Of a DNA stretch of 64,000 nt, positions 22,423 to 34,039 are shown piece by piece. The notes under the pieces are model-generated. The model was not told the origin of the DNA and searched no databases. It saw only the letters and a program-made list of their open reading frames with translations. How positions within the stretch are numbered: the stretch's first letter is position 1; each line of letters starts with the position of its first letter. The position numbers were made by a program, and so were the translations under genes. Source of the stretch: Kappaphycus alvarezii (Eukaryota; Rhodophyta; Florideophyceae; Gigartinales; Solieriaceae); contig NADL03000451.1 of assembly GCA_002205965.3 (NCBI GenBank), forward strand, positions 3,348,001-3,412,000, given 5' to 3'.

Positions 22423-23466
22423 GCCACACCGAGAATTCCCGAGTTCAATTTTTGTGTGGAGTCCGGGACATGGGGGGAAATACACCCCATCTTTAGCTGC
22501 CTGGAGGGCCATGGACTCGCGAAAGGCCTACCCCCTCGAATCCCCAAGAGTAATTCGTTCTTGCACTGCCTGGTGGACTGGGTACGTCAATTTCCTTTGC
22601 GATGATGTTTGTGCGAGCAAATTACACTGAACGGGATAAATTCTGTCGGAAAGTGGTGTGACGAGTTTTTTGGCCACTTTACAGCATGTTTGCCAGAACT
22701 TCTTTCAATTAGCAAACCTGTAGCGCGAAAGGCAACACACCGCTTCCCATTGCAGCATTGAAGTAGAACGCCGCACATGGTCCATTACACTAGACATGAA
22801 GCTCACCGAGTGCACATTTCAAAGCTCCGGGCACGCGATACTGTCGTATGGAAGTTATACTGCTGTTTTTATCGGATGTATCTTCCAAGACTAAAACCCC
22901 AAATCTTTTCCCTTGCTGTTTTTATAGATCGTACGCTACTCAAAGCAACTACATGCAGGTATAGAACACCTAATGCATCCGGGGATGGCCCTTACTTTAT
23001 TATGGCCTTATGACTAGGGATTGACATTGTATGAGCATGGCTATAACCGCTTTGAAAGAGTTAGCACCACACCTGTTCGAAATTGTGAACCATGAAGACG
23101 TGTGAGCTTGCATCTTGGGATATCTGCAGACAGAAATACCACAGGAAGTTAATGACTCACAGGGGATCCAGGCTTACAACTGCAGCAACCCTAGCTCGAA
23201 AGAACTATAAAAATATAGCAAATAATTTCAACTCTATCCCCCTTACCTGTAATGATGCCAAATTTTGCCGCAATAGTTCAGTTTCAGACCCAAAAGTTTT
23301 ATAACTTGTGAATCATGGAGGGAGAATTTTTCATCTCTTGCGGTATTCATTGCCATTTTCTTGTTTTATTTACTGTGAAATAATTACTGTGCCGTTTAGT
23401 TTGTTTTTCACTCTTTACGGGGTAGAACTATTTCATTTATGCTGCCAACAAGTTACTAAATATCTG

Positions 23467-23885
23467 AGGGGGAAAATGTGGGTGATTTAATATATGAAAG
23501 ATATGGTCGGTTGTGGCCCGGAATATCCTACAGGATGCGCAGTAATACCTCTGAAAGTGCCCTAAAAAGCCGGCTCAAGCCCCCCCAGCAGCAGACAGGC
23601 TGCGTTGGACATTACGGCCGCGGCAGCGTGCCTCTGAGTAAGTACCGTACAGACCTTACTATATGTCTCCATCGCTCTAACGTCCACGTTCCGCGCGACG
23701 TCGGTTAGCACCCTATAGGCGTCCGGATGCCACCCTCTGAGAGTACATAAAGGGATAGGCACGAGCTTACTTCTCCCGGAGGTTGCAATAAAAGAATCAT
23801 ATCTTCTATGCTTCGCGGAGGCGGCCGCATTGAGCGAAGTGAGCGGATTAAACGTTTGGCCCCTATCTGAATAAACGCCTTCCTG
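23467..23885 (-). pseudogene. PD-(D/E)XK nuclease-tail fragment ending in motif M (copy 3)
   Basis: Copy 3 counterpart of 13418-13835, with the tail in one frame at 23562-23762. Confidence 0.65.
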
Positions 23886-24390
23886 GAATACAATTCATTA
23901 ACCATTGCTCAGTCGTAATTTTGCACACAAAACGTATTGCGCTGATTGCCTGAATTGCGGTACCAGATTCACTTGGTTACAAAATGTAGGTAGTATTAGA
24001 TTGTAAGAAATATTTCGTAAAGCTCCGGGCCATCGAGTGGTCCTTCTCGATCACCTATGAAACAAAGAGGGATGCAGCCGGGGCGCTGCTAAAGGAACAG
24101 TAGAGGCGATGGTAAAGGGTTTTAGAAGGTTGGGGCCAAAGGGTGTTTGGAGTGTACCTGGATTCCCACAAGAATCCAGATGAGCCCCCCTTCTATAGAC
24201 AGTACGGTAGCTCTACTCTAGAAATTCTACACTTTGTTAGCTCAGTAGAACTTACTAAAAAGTAGAGGTGTAACTATGGAATTATACTATCTAGAATATA
24301 ACTACGTAAATAAAACGATGACGTGGGGCTCCACGTCAAATAAAAACATTGAAGGAAAATCAAATTTCTAAAATCATTCAAGACGGTACA

Positions 24391-24475
24391 GTTTCTCTGT
24401 TACACCACTGTGTAATAGAGAACTTGAACAGCGACAGCGAACAAGTCTCTAATTACACAGTGGTGTAACAGAGAC
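24391..24475. repeat. Foldback hairpin (copy 3)
   Basis: Same hairpin as at 4303-4387, with both arms intact. Confidence 0.85.
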
Positions 24476-26352
24476 ATTGTTACAACCTATCATTAAAATT
24501 TCCTCTTTAGTATTCATTCGAAGTCCTGTTCAGGTAAATTTTTATTTATTCCAACTGAAACTATTGGGTCTGGTTTTGGTTTTGCCCGACCCCCCCCCCG
24601 TTCTTCGGAAAATAGCCGTCCAACGTCCCTTATCAGTAAAGCACCCCAATTTTCCCCCGGTTTTAGAATTTACCTATTTCAGTAATATTCCAAACATAGA
24701 CCTTTTATATCAGAAAACTGCAATCAGCAGCTTCACATTCCGATTGCAAGCTATACCTTTTGAGGGTACAAGCAGATTCAGACTTCGAGCGCTTAATATT
24801 CACACGGTCGTATGACAACCACTGCTTGGGTCGCGAACTCTTCTTCGCTCCAATTAAAATTACCTTTCATCTTCCGTGTCCCTCCCCTGTTCCCCTCCAA
24901 CCTCATGGTCGCTACCCATCCGGTACGGTATCAAGGTATTTCAGTAGCCGGAATGAATTTGTGGACAGTAGACAGTTAGCAACGTGTTTTCTGTATTTAT
25001 TCGTTCACAATTTTGTCTAGGTATATGTGAGAAAGTACTCAATTGTACAATATGTTGCTCTTGAGACTCTCTGTGGATTTCTATTTTAGCCTCGTGTCTC
25101 TCACGCGTCATACGATACGGCACCTCGATTTCTGACGAGATGAATAAGCATAATGTGAATTGTGCTTGAACCGTACCATGCACAGAAAGGAAAGACGCAT
25201 TTGCCTGGCTTAGCGTGTCGTTGGATAGTAACGGTTACATGGGTCAAACAGTTAATCCCTCAGCCGGATCCTCCAGTCATAGAATATATAGCTAAATTTC
25301 GAGAAAGCCGACCAATACTTTTAAACAGTAAACCATGAAGCGGTTTCCCCCCTTTTAAAATCTCAAAACTACTACGAGGTTTATGTATGCATTCTGTTGC
25401 CCCATAGATGCGAGGCTGTGTATACGCATACCGCTGTCCCCTAGGGGGCGGCGCAGGGCCAGCCATATTATGCAGAAGCGGCGCAATGCCTGTTCTATGT
25501 GCAATTAATTTGCGCAGTGCGCGCTGGGTACTTGCAGCACTGTCTTCATTGTTGTTTGGGGAGAAAGATTTCGGGGGGGGATTGTGGGGTGCTTTAATAT
25601 TTGAAAGGCATGGTCAGTTGTGGCCAAGAATACCTTAAGGGCGATTTATATTATTTGAGAGATATCAGTAGGGTGGCATACGGTAGTTGTTTGGGTGTGT
25701 GGTCATATGGTTATTTCCGCTCTCTATATACACGTCCGACCTGCTAGTCAGCAGAGCTCCAGGGGAAGCAATGTCCCGCGACAATATCACTCTAACCTAC
25801 GAAGCAGGGGGAACTTAGGTTCTTTTAATGTATGAAGATTGAGGCGAGTGTTACCTGAGGGATGTGGCTGCCATGGTCGGCATGAGTACCTACGAGCTGC
25901 GGTAGTGTATCGCGAGTTCGCACAGGGACTACATACCGCAGAGCCCTTCTCATGAGAGGATAGGTGTTGCTTACGTTGTATTTTGTGGTTGTCGATGGGA
26001 GAGAGAACAATCACGTCATGTCATGGGAGGCAGTTTTGTAGCATGCCATTGTGGGAGGAGTGATGGAGACTTGATAGGTGCGATTACACTATCCATTCTC
26101 TCCTGCAACGAGGACCGTTCCAATACCTGCAGAGCTTGCCAACATTTGCTTCTTTAATGTTCAATGCTCTGCGCGAGGGGCTTCCGAGACAGAGTGGAGA
26201 CATGCAATGTCATTATAAATAGTCGTGAAATGACGGGAATTGCCACCGCTCTGATGCGCTTTGTCAATCGCTTGGAAGTCGCAGCATCTTCTGAAAGCAA
26301 AGAGACCCTGAGATATAGCCATTTTGCAGTGAAAACAAGAAAACCATTCAGC

Positions 26353-26476
26353 ATGATTTCGACATTCAAGGTGTTGGCCCTCCTTTTCCTTTTTGCCACT
26401 GCCGCCAATGCTGCCCCCCGTGGCAAACAGAGCTCCGCCCTTGCCGTGACATCGAGAGATGAACCGGCAGACTCTC
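26353..26476 (+). pseudogene. Signal-peptide ORF, interrupted by LTR (copy 3)
   Basis: The signal peptide is intact. The frame is broken at 26477 by a solo LTR, and the rest of the sequence resumes at 27198. Confidence 0.6.
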
Positions 26477-27197
26477 TGATGTGCGCAAATTCGCACACGA
26501 AAAAATTTAGATGAGGACCATAATTGTATACAGTATTGGAACTGGGAAGATATTTTTACAGTTTTTGAATTTGCAAGATATTTTTAATTTGGGTGAGTGT
26601 GGCAAATTCATCGGTTGATTTTTTATTTTAGGACACGCTGTCATAGTGGATGTCAGTACAGTTCTAGGTTGTGGGTGATACTACGAGTGACTCTGAAAGG
26701 TCTATATAATGGCCACATCAATTCCCACCCCTGGCCGATGGGTGGCTGGCATGGGTATGGCACCTAGATATTTACCTTGAGGAAATATCTTCTAATGGTC
26801 TCTCTGGTTCACACGATTCCCGTGAATGCGTTTTATGGTATTTAGTATGTTTGATTGAGACTTTAGGATTAGCCGAAAGGTCTATATAAGCTGAGTAAAG
26901 TGCTTCCTCCTTGAGAGGTCAAGCAAGTTGGCAGACAGCTTCAAGCTCAGTCCCAAATAGTTAGGAAGTTGAGAGTCAACTTCAGACCCAAGAAGCATTT
27001 ATTTTACCCTAGTCACTAAGCATAGGTGGTAGACCCCTGCCCCTTCCATACTTGCTTGTAGCCCATTCAACTGTCTTCCCTATACACTCCTTTTCGTTCG
27101 TTCAACTATACCACGGTAGCACTTTTGTCGCTTGCAACACCTCCTTCTTGGGGTGGTTGATTCTGAATATCTCTTCTCCGACGATTTACCCCTATCA
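26477..27197 (+). mobile_element. Solo LTR of Ty3/Gypsy family (LTR1)
   Basis: It starts TGATGTGCGC and ends CCCCTATCA, with a 5-base target duplication CTCTC at 26472-26476 and 27198-27202. Removing the element and one duplication restores the unit sequence of copies 1 and 2. Sense TATA-like boxes tctatataatgg (near 26701) and tctatataagctga (near 26880) suggest promoter elements. It is ~721 bases and belongs to the same family as the LTRs of the element at 31541-39022. Confidence 0.95.
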
Positions 27198-27754
27198 CTC
27201 TCCTCCAGAAACGGAATGCCCATGTACGATGGTATCTCACAGGAGAGCAGAGAGACAGCACGACAAAGCACCAGAATCTCGTGTCTAGTTGTTCAGGCCG
27301 AAGGGGATGGGAAGAAAGGATGGGCCTACTGTGATCCTCCCACCGCCGAGCAAATCGAGGAAGTTGTGTTCAATCCTTCGTCGAGGCTGATCTTGGCGCA
27401 AAATCCGGCACAGACTTCGAGGCCGGTTTCTCTTCCGCACTCTAGCCGCTTCTTTTTCTGCATTCGCTATAGCTGTGGCCTGGGCGTTAGCTTTTTCCCT
27501 TTTAGAATTTTTGGATCGTGCTCAATTGGATGCTAGTGGAAATGATAAGGTCGAGGACCCGAGCGACATTAGTGGGCCGCGCCCTTATCATTCTATGTGG
27601 GTAGTTCCGAGTCCCAGTATATTGTTGCAGATGCTTCAGAGCTACTCGCATATCCCTTGAAATGAAGGAATTACCTGTGCCAGGCGGAGACCGATCATGA
27701 AATAAACAACATTTTTTGCTGGATCTAGAGAATGATCTCTCGGCTGATGACCTC

Positions 27755-28475
27755 TGATAGGGGTAAATCGTCGGGAGAAGAGATACTTAGAACCAACTAC
27801 CCCAAGACGGAGGTGTTGCGAGCGACAAAAGTGCTACCGTGGTATAGTTGAACAAATAAAAAGCAGTGTATATGGGAGAGAGTTGAGAGGGCTACAAGCA
27901 AGTATAAAAGGGGCAGCGTCTACCACTGATTCTCTGCGACTTGCTTAGGAAAAAGTTTTCTTGGGTTGAAGTTGACTCTCAACTTCCTACTACTCGGAGC
28001 TTGACCTGAAGTTGTCTGCCAACTTCCTTGACCTCTCAAGGAGGAAGCACTTTACTCAGCTTATATAGACTTTTCGGCTAATCCTAAAGTCTCAATCAAA
28101 CATACTAAATACCATAAAACGCATTCACGGGAATCGTGTGAACCAGAGAGACCATTAGAAGATATTTCCTCAAGGTAAATATCTAGGTGCCATACCCATG
28201 CCAGCCACCCATCGGCCAGGGGTGGGAATTGATGTGGCCATTATATAGACCTTTCAGAGTCACTCGTAGTATCACCCACAACCTAGAACTGTACTGACAT
28301 CCACTATGACAGCGTGTCCTAAAATAAAAAATCAACCGATGAATTTGCCACACTCACCCAAATTAAAAATATCTTGCAAATTCAAAAACTGTAAAAATAT
28401 CTTCCAGTTCCAATACTGTATATACAATTATGGTCCTCATCTAAATTTTTTTCGTGTGCGAATTTGCGCACATCA
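27755..28475 (-). mobile_element. Solo LTR of Ty3/Gypsy family (LTR2)
   Basis: It runs TGATAGGGG ... GCGCACATCA on the plus strand (the reverse of LTR1) with duplication ACCTC at 27750-27754 and 28476-28480. It lies inside the non-LTR element and splits its N-terminal coding sequence. An antisense TATA-like box, agtataaaagggg, is near 27901 on the plus strand. It faces LTR1 in inverted orientation, 557 bases apart. Confidence 0.95.
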
Positions 28476-31400
28476 ACCTCGTTGCAGTATGGCAAGGTCT
28501 GCGTTCCGAAATTTCTCGCTTAGAATACGACAAATGCAAATGGTCTCCTGCTCGATCCTTCGCCACTGCTCTCCGGGACATCGATACGAGAATACTTGCC
28601 AAACTGTCCGGCCTCCCTGGTTTCCCTGGAGCAGTCCCTCTGCCTCCCCCACCAGCAGCGGCCGGTGGATTCAAACGCCGCGTACCCAGAATGCCCTGTT
28701 CCGCCTCCAACGGATGGCTGGATTACGGTCGGTACCCCCAATGCCCAATCTCCCATCCCCCGCTCCCTACTACACCAGCAGACAGCAACCCCTATGGTCT
28801 CCTTGAACACATTCCCGCCCCCGATGCCGACATGGATCCTAACGCATGAATCTCCCAGCTGTCAATCTAGTTTCAGGACCATCCTAGTCACCCCTCACCT
28901 TCCGCTCCCTCCTCCGCCCCTTCCCTGTTCTCACCCTCATTCCTCGCCCAGTGCAAGCCGCGGCTTACGACTTATACTTTGCTGCCTTGTACCGCGTTGT
29001 ATCTGCTCCATCGCCAGAACACAGGACTCGAGCCCTTCTGGAACTTCTTGCCATCCCGAAGTTGGTTTTCCGACACAACCGCCCCGCGCTCTTGGCCGCC
29101 GCCGCAGGGAAAATTGTTCCAGCCTTGTTGACCGCATCCGCATGGCCTCCAGCCGCCTCTATGATGACCTCTTCGACGAGGCCTCCTCGTTGTTCATCTC
29201 CGCCTCCCCTCTCCGATTCCATCCCCTCCCACCCTCGCCCGCCCTGACACGGCCCTTCGCAGATGCCGCCGCTTCCTCTCGCGGGGTAGCCCTTCCCGGG
29301 CCACGGCAGCCCTTCTCCAAGTCGACCCCCACTCTCCCCACCGAAGCTACCTTTCAATCCTTGGCTTCACTTCATCCCCCGCCCCCATTCCAATCACTCC
29401 CATGCCCCCTCACGGTTTGCCTCCGGCGCTAAAGTTCTCGGTCTCGGATGTCCGCCGTGCATTCACAGCGCTGGATCTTTCAACCGCTCCTGGGGCCGAT
29501 GGTCTATCCCCAGTGTTCCTGCGAATGCTGCTTCGCCTGGCAGGTGGGGTCACGCCCGGGAGGGATTGCCTACATGCCCTGACAAAGTTCCTCAAACCTC
29601 TGTTTGAATGGCGATCTGCCAGCCGCATGCCGCCCGTATTTCTGCGGAGGCCGTCATACTGCGCTGCCGAAGCCAAACGGGGGAATCCGGCCGATCGCGG
29701 TTGGGCTTCTTTACCTACGCCTAATTTCTAGGCTCGCGGCACACAAAGCCACCCCCGCCATCCGCTCCTACCTTCTGCCCCATCAGGTCGGGGTAGGCGT
29801 CAAGAACGGCACCGATGCAATAATTCATTCTGTGCGTCGTCTTTCCCAGAGATCCGAGTTCCACGATCACGTCTTGGTCCAGATCGATGCTCGCAACGCT
29901 TTCAATTGAATATCCCGCCAGCGCATTCTGGAAGCCGTACAGACACATGCCCCAGGCCTCGCACGGTGGGTACACTCTTGTTACGATGCTCCTACAGAGC
30001 TTGCTTTCGGACCCTACCATGTCCGTAGTTCAGAGGGCACCCAGCAGGTGATCCCTCGGCCACTTGCTCTTTGCCCTAGCTCTCCATCCTCTCTTGCTAT
30101 CGTTACAGGAGGAGTTCTCACCTGCCCTGAACGCTTGGTACGCAGATGACGGTAACATTGTTCTTCCTCGGTCCCAAGCCGCTGCTGCCATCCGTTTCAT
30201 CCAGCTTGAAGGAGGTCCACTAGGGTTCCAGCTCAACCTCGCCAAGACCAAGTTTACGGCTTCTCCCCTCCCCACTCCCCTTTGGCACTTCCTTGCCCCT
30301 TTTCAACCCCCCTGGTTTCATCGTGCTGGGATCCCCGATTGGCTCGGACCCTTTTGTTTCCCAATTTTTCGCAGGCCGCCAAAACGCAGTTGACCGCATC
30401 TTCCAATCCCTTCGAGACTTGGATGATGCTCAATTGGCTTTCCACTTACACCGCTTCTGCGCGAACGCCTCCAAGGTCATGCACTTGCTACGTACGCTTC
30501 CCTCCACTCATCTGCGGTACTCGCCGCTAGCTTCGATCAGAAGCAGAGGGAAGCGTTCCACCAATTGCAGCTGCCCTGTCCAGAGCGAGCCTGGCTCCAA
30601 GCCTCTCTCCCCTTCTCCATGGGCGGTCTAGGTCTCCTGCAAACTTCAGACATTACGAGGCTGCTTACGCAGCATCTGTAATTGATTCTTTTGCACTCAT
30701 CTCCGATCTGCTCACTTTTTCCCAGGACCGCCACTTGGAAGAGATCCTCGGTCCGCCATCTCGCTCTTATCCTCCCGCCACCCGCAGCTGTCTTCGTCGC
30801 TTACAGCTACGGCTCTTTTCGAGCGTTGCTCATCGCGGTCCCGGCGAAAGGCTCCAGTCTGCGATCACAACTGAACTCATGCTATCGAAGTCCGATAGGT
30901 TGTTCACGTCCGCGGCACCCCACGACCGAGCACGGCTCCTCTCCGTGCGCACGTCCTCCGCCTCGTCTGTTTTCTCTTCGCTTCCTCACCCCCACCGCGG
31001 TAGCGTACATGTCCTCTTCTACGTGGAAAGTCGCTCTAGCTCTCCGTCTGGGCATCGCGCTATTCCCTGGATCTACTCGCTGTCCGGTCTGCTCCCGCCG
31101 CTCGGCCGACATCGCACCCGTCTTAGATCCAAGTGGTCAACACGCGTTGACCTGCAAATACGAAGACGGATGACTCGTCGTCATCACATCCTCCGCAACG
31201 TTCTTGCCCGCTACTGCAAGGAAGTTGGGATCGTCGTCCTCGTCGAACATCCGCTCCTCTACCAGGTTCCCAACCCATCCGAGCATTTGGAGTCCCCGCG
31301 CTACGAATGGACATTTACATACCCGCTGCATACGGGCTTCACATACCGATATCGCTGTCGACGTTACTGTTGCCCACACCTTTGCACGCCGCCACATTTC

Positions 31401-31540
31401 GCCAAGTACGGTTACCGCAGGCGCTGCCGCAACACTCGCAGAGCGCGAGAAACATCGTCATTACGGCAATTACTGCAACCAAAACGATATCCTCCTCTCC
31501 CCGTCGGGATCGATATCTATGGCGCCTTGGGCGACGACGG
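28476..31540 (+). pseudogene. Reverse transcriptase / nuclease ORF of the non-LTR element, frameshifted
   Basis: Reads through several frames. Order of blocks: an N-terminal Pro-rich region (28476-29400); RT fingers with a conserved APGADGLSP block (about 29480) and LPKPNGGIRPIAVG (about 29670); LLPHQVGVGV-NGTDAIIHSVRR (about 29780); palm motif A, QIDARNAFN (29880); motif C, NAWYADDGNIV (30130); a zinc-binding Cys/His motif, CPVCSRR..DPSGQHALTC (31080-31150); and a nuclease-like HTDIAVDVTVAH strand (31350) with an IDIYGALGDDG block at its end. This domain order matches RT proteins with a restriction-like C-terminal nuclease, as in the R2 superclade. Frames break at short homopolymers, for example a lost C near 30050 in the QQGDPLG motif. 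The Gypsy element cuts the nuclease domain at 31540 and the rest follows at 39028. Confidence 0.8.
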
Positions 31541-32251
31541 TGATAGGGGTAAATCGTCGGGAGAAGAGATACTTAGAACCAACTACCCAAGACGGAGGTG
31601 TTGCGAGCGACAAAAGTGCTACCGTGGTATTGTTGAACGAAAAAAGGAGTGTATATGAGAGAGTTGAGAAGCTACAAGCAAGTATAAAAGGGGCAGGGTC
31701 TACCACATGCTCTGCGACCAGCTAGGAAAAAGTTTTCTTGGGTCTGAAGTTGACTCTCAACTTCCTACTACTCGGGACTTGGCTTGAAGTTGTCTGCCAA
31801 CTTGCTTCACCTCCACTAAAGGAAGCAGTTTACTCGGCTTATATAGACTTTTGGCTACCCTAAAAGTCTCAAACAAACATACTAATAACCATAAAATGCA
31901 TTCACGGTAATCGTGTGAACCAGAGAGACTATTAGAAGATATTTCCTCAAGGTAAATATCTAGGTGCCATACCCATGCCAGCCACCCATCGGCCAGGGGT
32001 GGGAATTGATGTGGCCATTATATAGACCTTTCAGAGCTACTTGTAGTATCACCCACAACCTGGAACTGTACTGACATCTACTATGACAGCGTGTCCTAAA
32101 ATGAAAAAATCAACCGATGAATTTGCCACACTCACCCAAATTAAAAATATCTTGCAAATTCAAAAACTGTAAAAATATCTTCCCAATTCCGATACTGTAT
32201 ACAATCATGGTCCTCATCTAGATTTTTTCGTGTGCGAATTTGCGCACATCA
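31541..32251 (-). repeat. 3' LTR of the Gypsy element
   Basis: It runs TGATAGGGG ... GCACATCA on the plus strand and is close to the 5' LTR (38317-39022). It contains two adjacent palindromes (gaagttga-ctc-tcaacttc and gaagttg-tctgc-caacttc), a sense TATA-like box (rc of cttatatagac) and an antisense box, agtataaaagggg. Confidence 0.95.
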
Positions 32252-32909
32252 CGCCCTCCGCTCAAGACGAACGTCCCGACTCGTCACTGCTCTTCTTCTG
32301 CTTCCGTTAGTGTTCGCTGTCTTATTGATAAAATATGGTCTCTCAAACGGGTACGGATGCAACTGATTACCAATATGATGCTCTAAAAAGTAGGTTCGCA
32401 TTACTGGTACCTCACTTTGTAGCATAGCCTCATATATTGGTTTGATACATCGAGGTGGGGTTGAATACATTCTTCTTCCGTGACTCTTCCGAATCTTCCA
32501 AGAGTGAAAAAATATATGTGATATGCAAACTCTTCTGGAAGATGCCGGAGGAATGGATGCGATAAGAAAAGAAGACGCGCATCATCAAGAACGAATCTTC
32601 GTAAGATAAGTGCGGTCCATGTAGCGCCCTAAAACATAAACAGATGCTTATCATGAAATAAGAAATGACCTGCGCATCGTTCGCATCCTCGGAGATATTG
32701 CGCAGCCAAAAAGATAATCTTCTTCTTCCGACTGTATGCTGTGCATGGTTGTGAAGGAGAGCTAGAGATGAAGTTGTGGTGGACGGTCCCGATGAATGGC
32801 CGCGACCAGCTCCTGACGTACTGGGACCTGCACGAGGTCCTCTCGGGGGACGACCGGAACCTCTTCTGGGCGGGTTGTTGTCTCCTGAAGGTCCTCCTCT
32901 GGTCATCAT
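32252..32909 (-). CDS. Accessory ORF downstream of integrase in the Gypsy element
   Basis: The ATG at 32909 shares its A with the stop codon of the upstream integrase ORF, giving TGATG, an arrangement known to allow termination-reinitiation. The first ~65 residues are rich in Gly, Pro, Arg and Ser. Then comes a hydrophobic/aromatic block with SICLCFRALHGPHL..ED and MMRVFFSY. This block resembles a block in the upstream integrase extension (ICLCFRTLNGPLLPEED, LLIRVLFSF). The frame ends at 32430. A second frame (32249-32470) then carries coding sense up to the LTR, where the LTR's own TGA serves as stop. It sits where env-like or antisense genes sit in other LTR elements, but I see no signal peptide or clear transmembrane segment. 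Function unknown. Confidence 0.5.
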
Positions 32910-34039
32910 CACTGCTTCAGGAGGATCCTCGCCGCCTCCAACGTTCCCAATTTGTGGCGGAGAAACGTAAGGTTCCCATAGAGGATACGGGACCAGCTGT
33001 ATTCCATATCCGGGGGTAAGGCGTAACCTCTCAGTCGCACGTCTTGGTTGTTCTTGAGAAATACGTAAATTGGACGGATAATATTCAGATACGTTTGCGA
33101 CAAGTCTCCAGCAGCTACCATTCCATATCTTCCTATAGAGTAATGATATATTACCTCCACAAACTCTGGACCTGCTTCCGTGAACCTTCCGTTTTGGAAT
33201 GAAAATAGAACTCTTATTAATAGTCGGAAATCTTCTTCAGGTAGCAATGGTCCGTTCAACGTACGAAAACATAGGCATATATTAATGTAGAAATGGATGA
33301 TTACGTGGAGTTCGTAGTAGTCCCGCGTAATCGAGATGATCCATTCCCAGGCCCTTTTTCCTCCCATAGGAATCATTCTATAGTTAAAGATGAGTATGCC
33401 CCGTGGTTGCGCATAGTCCTGTGTGAGAAGGAATTCTTCAGGCCTCTGATGGTAAGGGACCAGACGACGTGCATGGATGGCCCTCCTTGATCTCTTCCCT
33501 GAGCTTGAACAGAGCTGATAGTGCGGGTGTCTTTCCTCCGTGACGATGCAAGGGTTCGAGTACTTGGTTTGGAAGGCCGGCCACTTCACAGCCTGCTGCA
33601 TTGCTTTTCCATGTACTACAAGTACTTTAGAGCCAACTGAAAAGGTTCTGACTGCAGGTTCTGCATCCTTATTTCTTGTCTGTGTTAGCGCGCGGTGTGA
33701 TCTCCAGCCTTCGGTGGCCAGTAGTTCAACTTCCCTACTCTCTTCATCGATAATATTTGTTTCCATGTCTCTCTGTAACATTCTAGGAGCCCTTCCGTAC
33801 ATTAGCTCGAATGGTGAGCGTCCATTTCTTCCTCTTCTTCGACGGTAGCCGTATAACACTTTTGGTAAGGCATCTTCCCACTGGATTTCATTCTCCGACA
33901 TAGTTTTCGATATTGCTCGTTTGATGGTTCCAACCATCCTCTCCGCTTTCCCGTTGGACATAGGAGCGTATGCGAGAACGGTCTTCAGCTGAATCCCTTT
34001 CTCTCCAAAAAACGAAGCAGTGAAGTTGCAGTAAAACAA
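32909..34039 (-). CDS. Gypsy integrase C-terminal half with unusual extension
   Basis: A 376-codon frame. Residues 1-60 contain AYAPMSNGKAERMVG, with the catalytic Glu of the D,D-35-E triad. Residues ~60-200 form the integrase C-terminal region (VGSKVLVVHGKA, NPCIVTEERHPHYQL, IHARRLVPYH). Residues ~205-376 are an extension not expected in Gypsy polyproteins, carrying YINICLCFRTLNGPLLPEED and later RPIYVFLKN and SWSRILYGNL. It continues the integrase ORF above after a frame break near 34020. The stop overlaps the start of the next ORF (TGATG at 32907-32911). Confidence 0.7.
   Translation of the reverse strand: MFYCNFTASFFGEKGIQLKTVLAYAPMSNGKAERMVGTIKRAISKTMSENEIQWEDALPKVLYGYRRRRGRNGRSPFELMYGRAPRMLQRDMETNIIDEESREVELLATEGWRSHRALTQTRNKDAEPAVRTFSVGSKVLVVHGKAMQQAVKWPAFQTKYSNPCIVTEERHPHYQLCSSSGKRSRRAIHARRLVPYHQRPEEFLLTQDYAQPRGILIFNYRMIPMGGKRAWEWIISITRDYYELHVIIHFYINICLCFRTLNGPLLPEEDFRLLIRVLFSFQNGRFTEAGPEFVEVIYHYSIGRYGMVAAGDLSQTYLNIIRPIYVFLKNNQDVRLRGYALPPDMEYSWSRILYGNLTFLRHKLGTLEAARILLKQ

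Larger units (their letters stand above)
23205..24605 (+). repeat. Diverged Copia LTR relic with insertions (copy 3)
   Basis: Copy 3 counterpart of 3120-4520, with the same two internal insertions. Confidence 0.6.

Noticed and set aside
28596-29432. 278-codon Pro/Ser-rich plus-strand ORF as an independent gene
   Set aside because: It lies within the non-LTR element between its N-terminal and RT blocks. The Pro-rich coding fits a low-complexity part of that element read in one of several frames.
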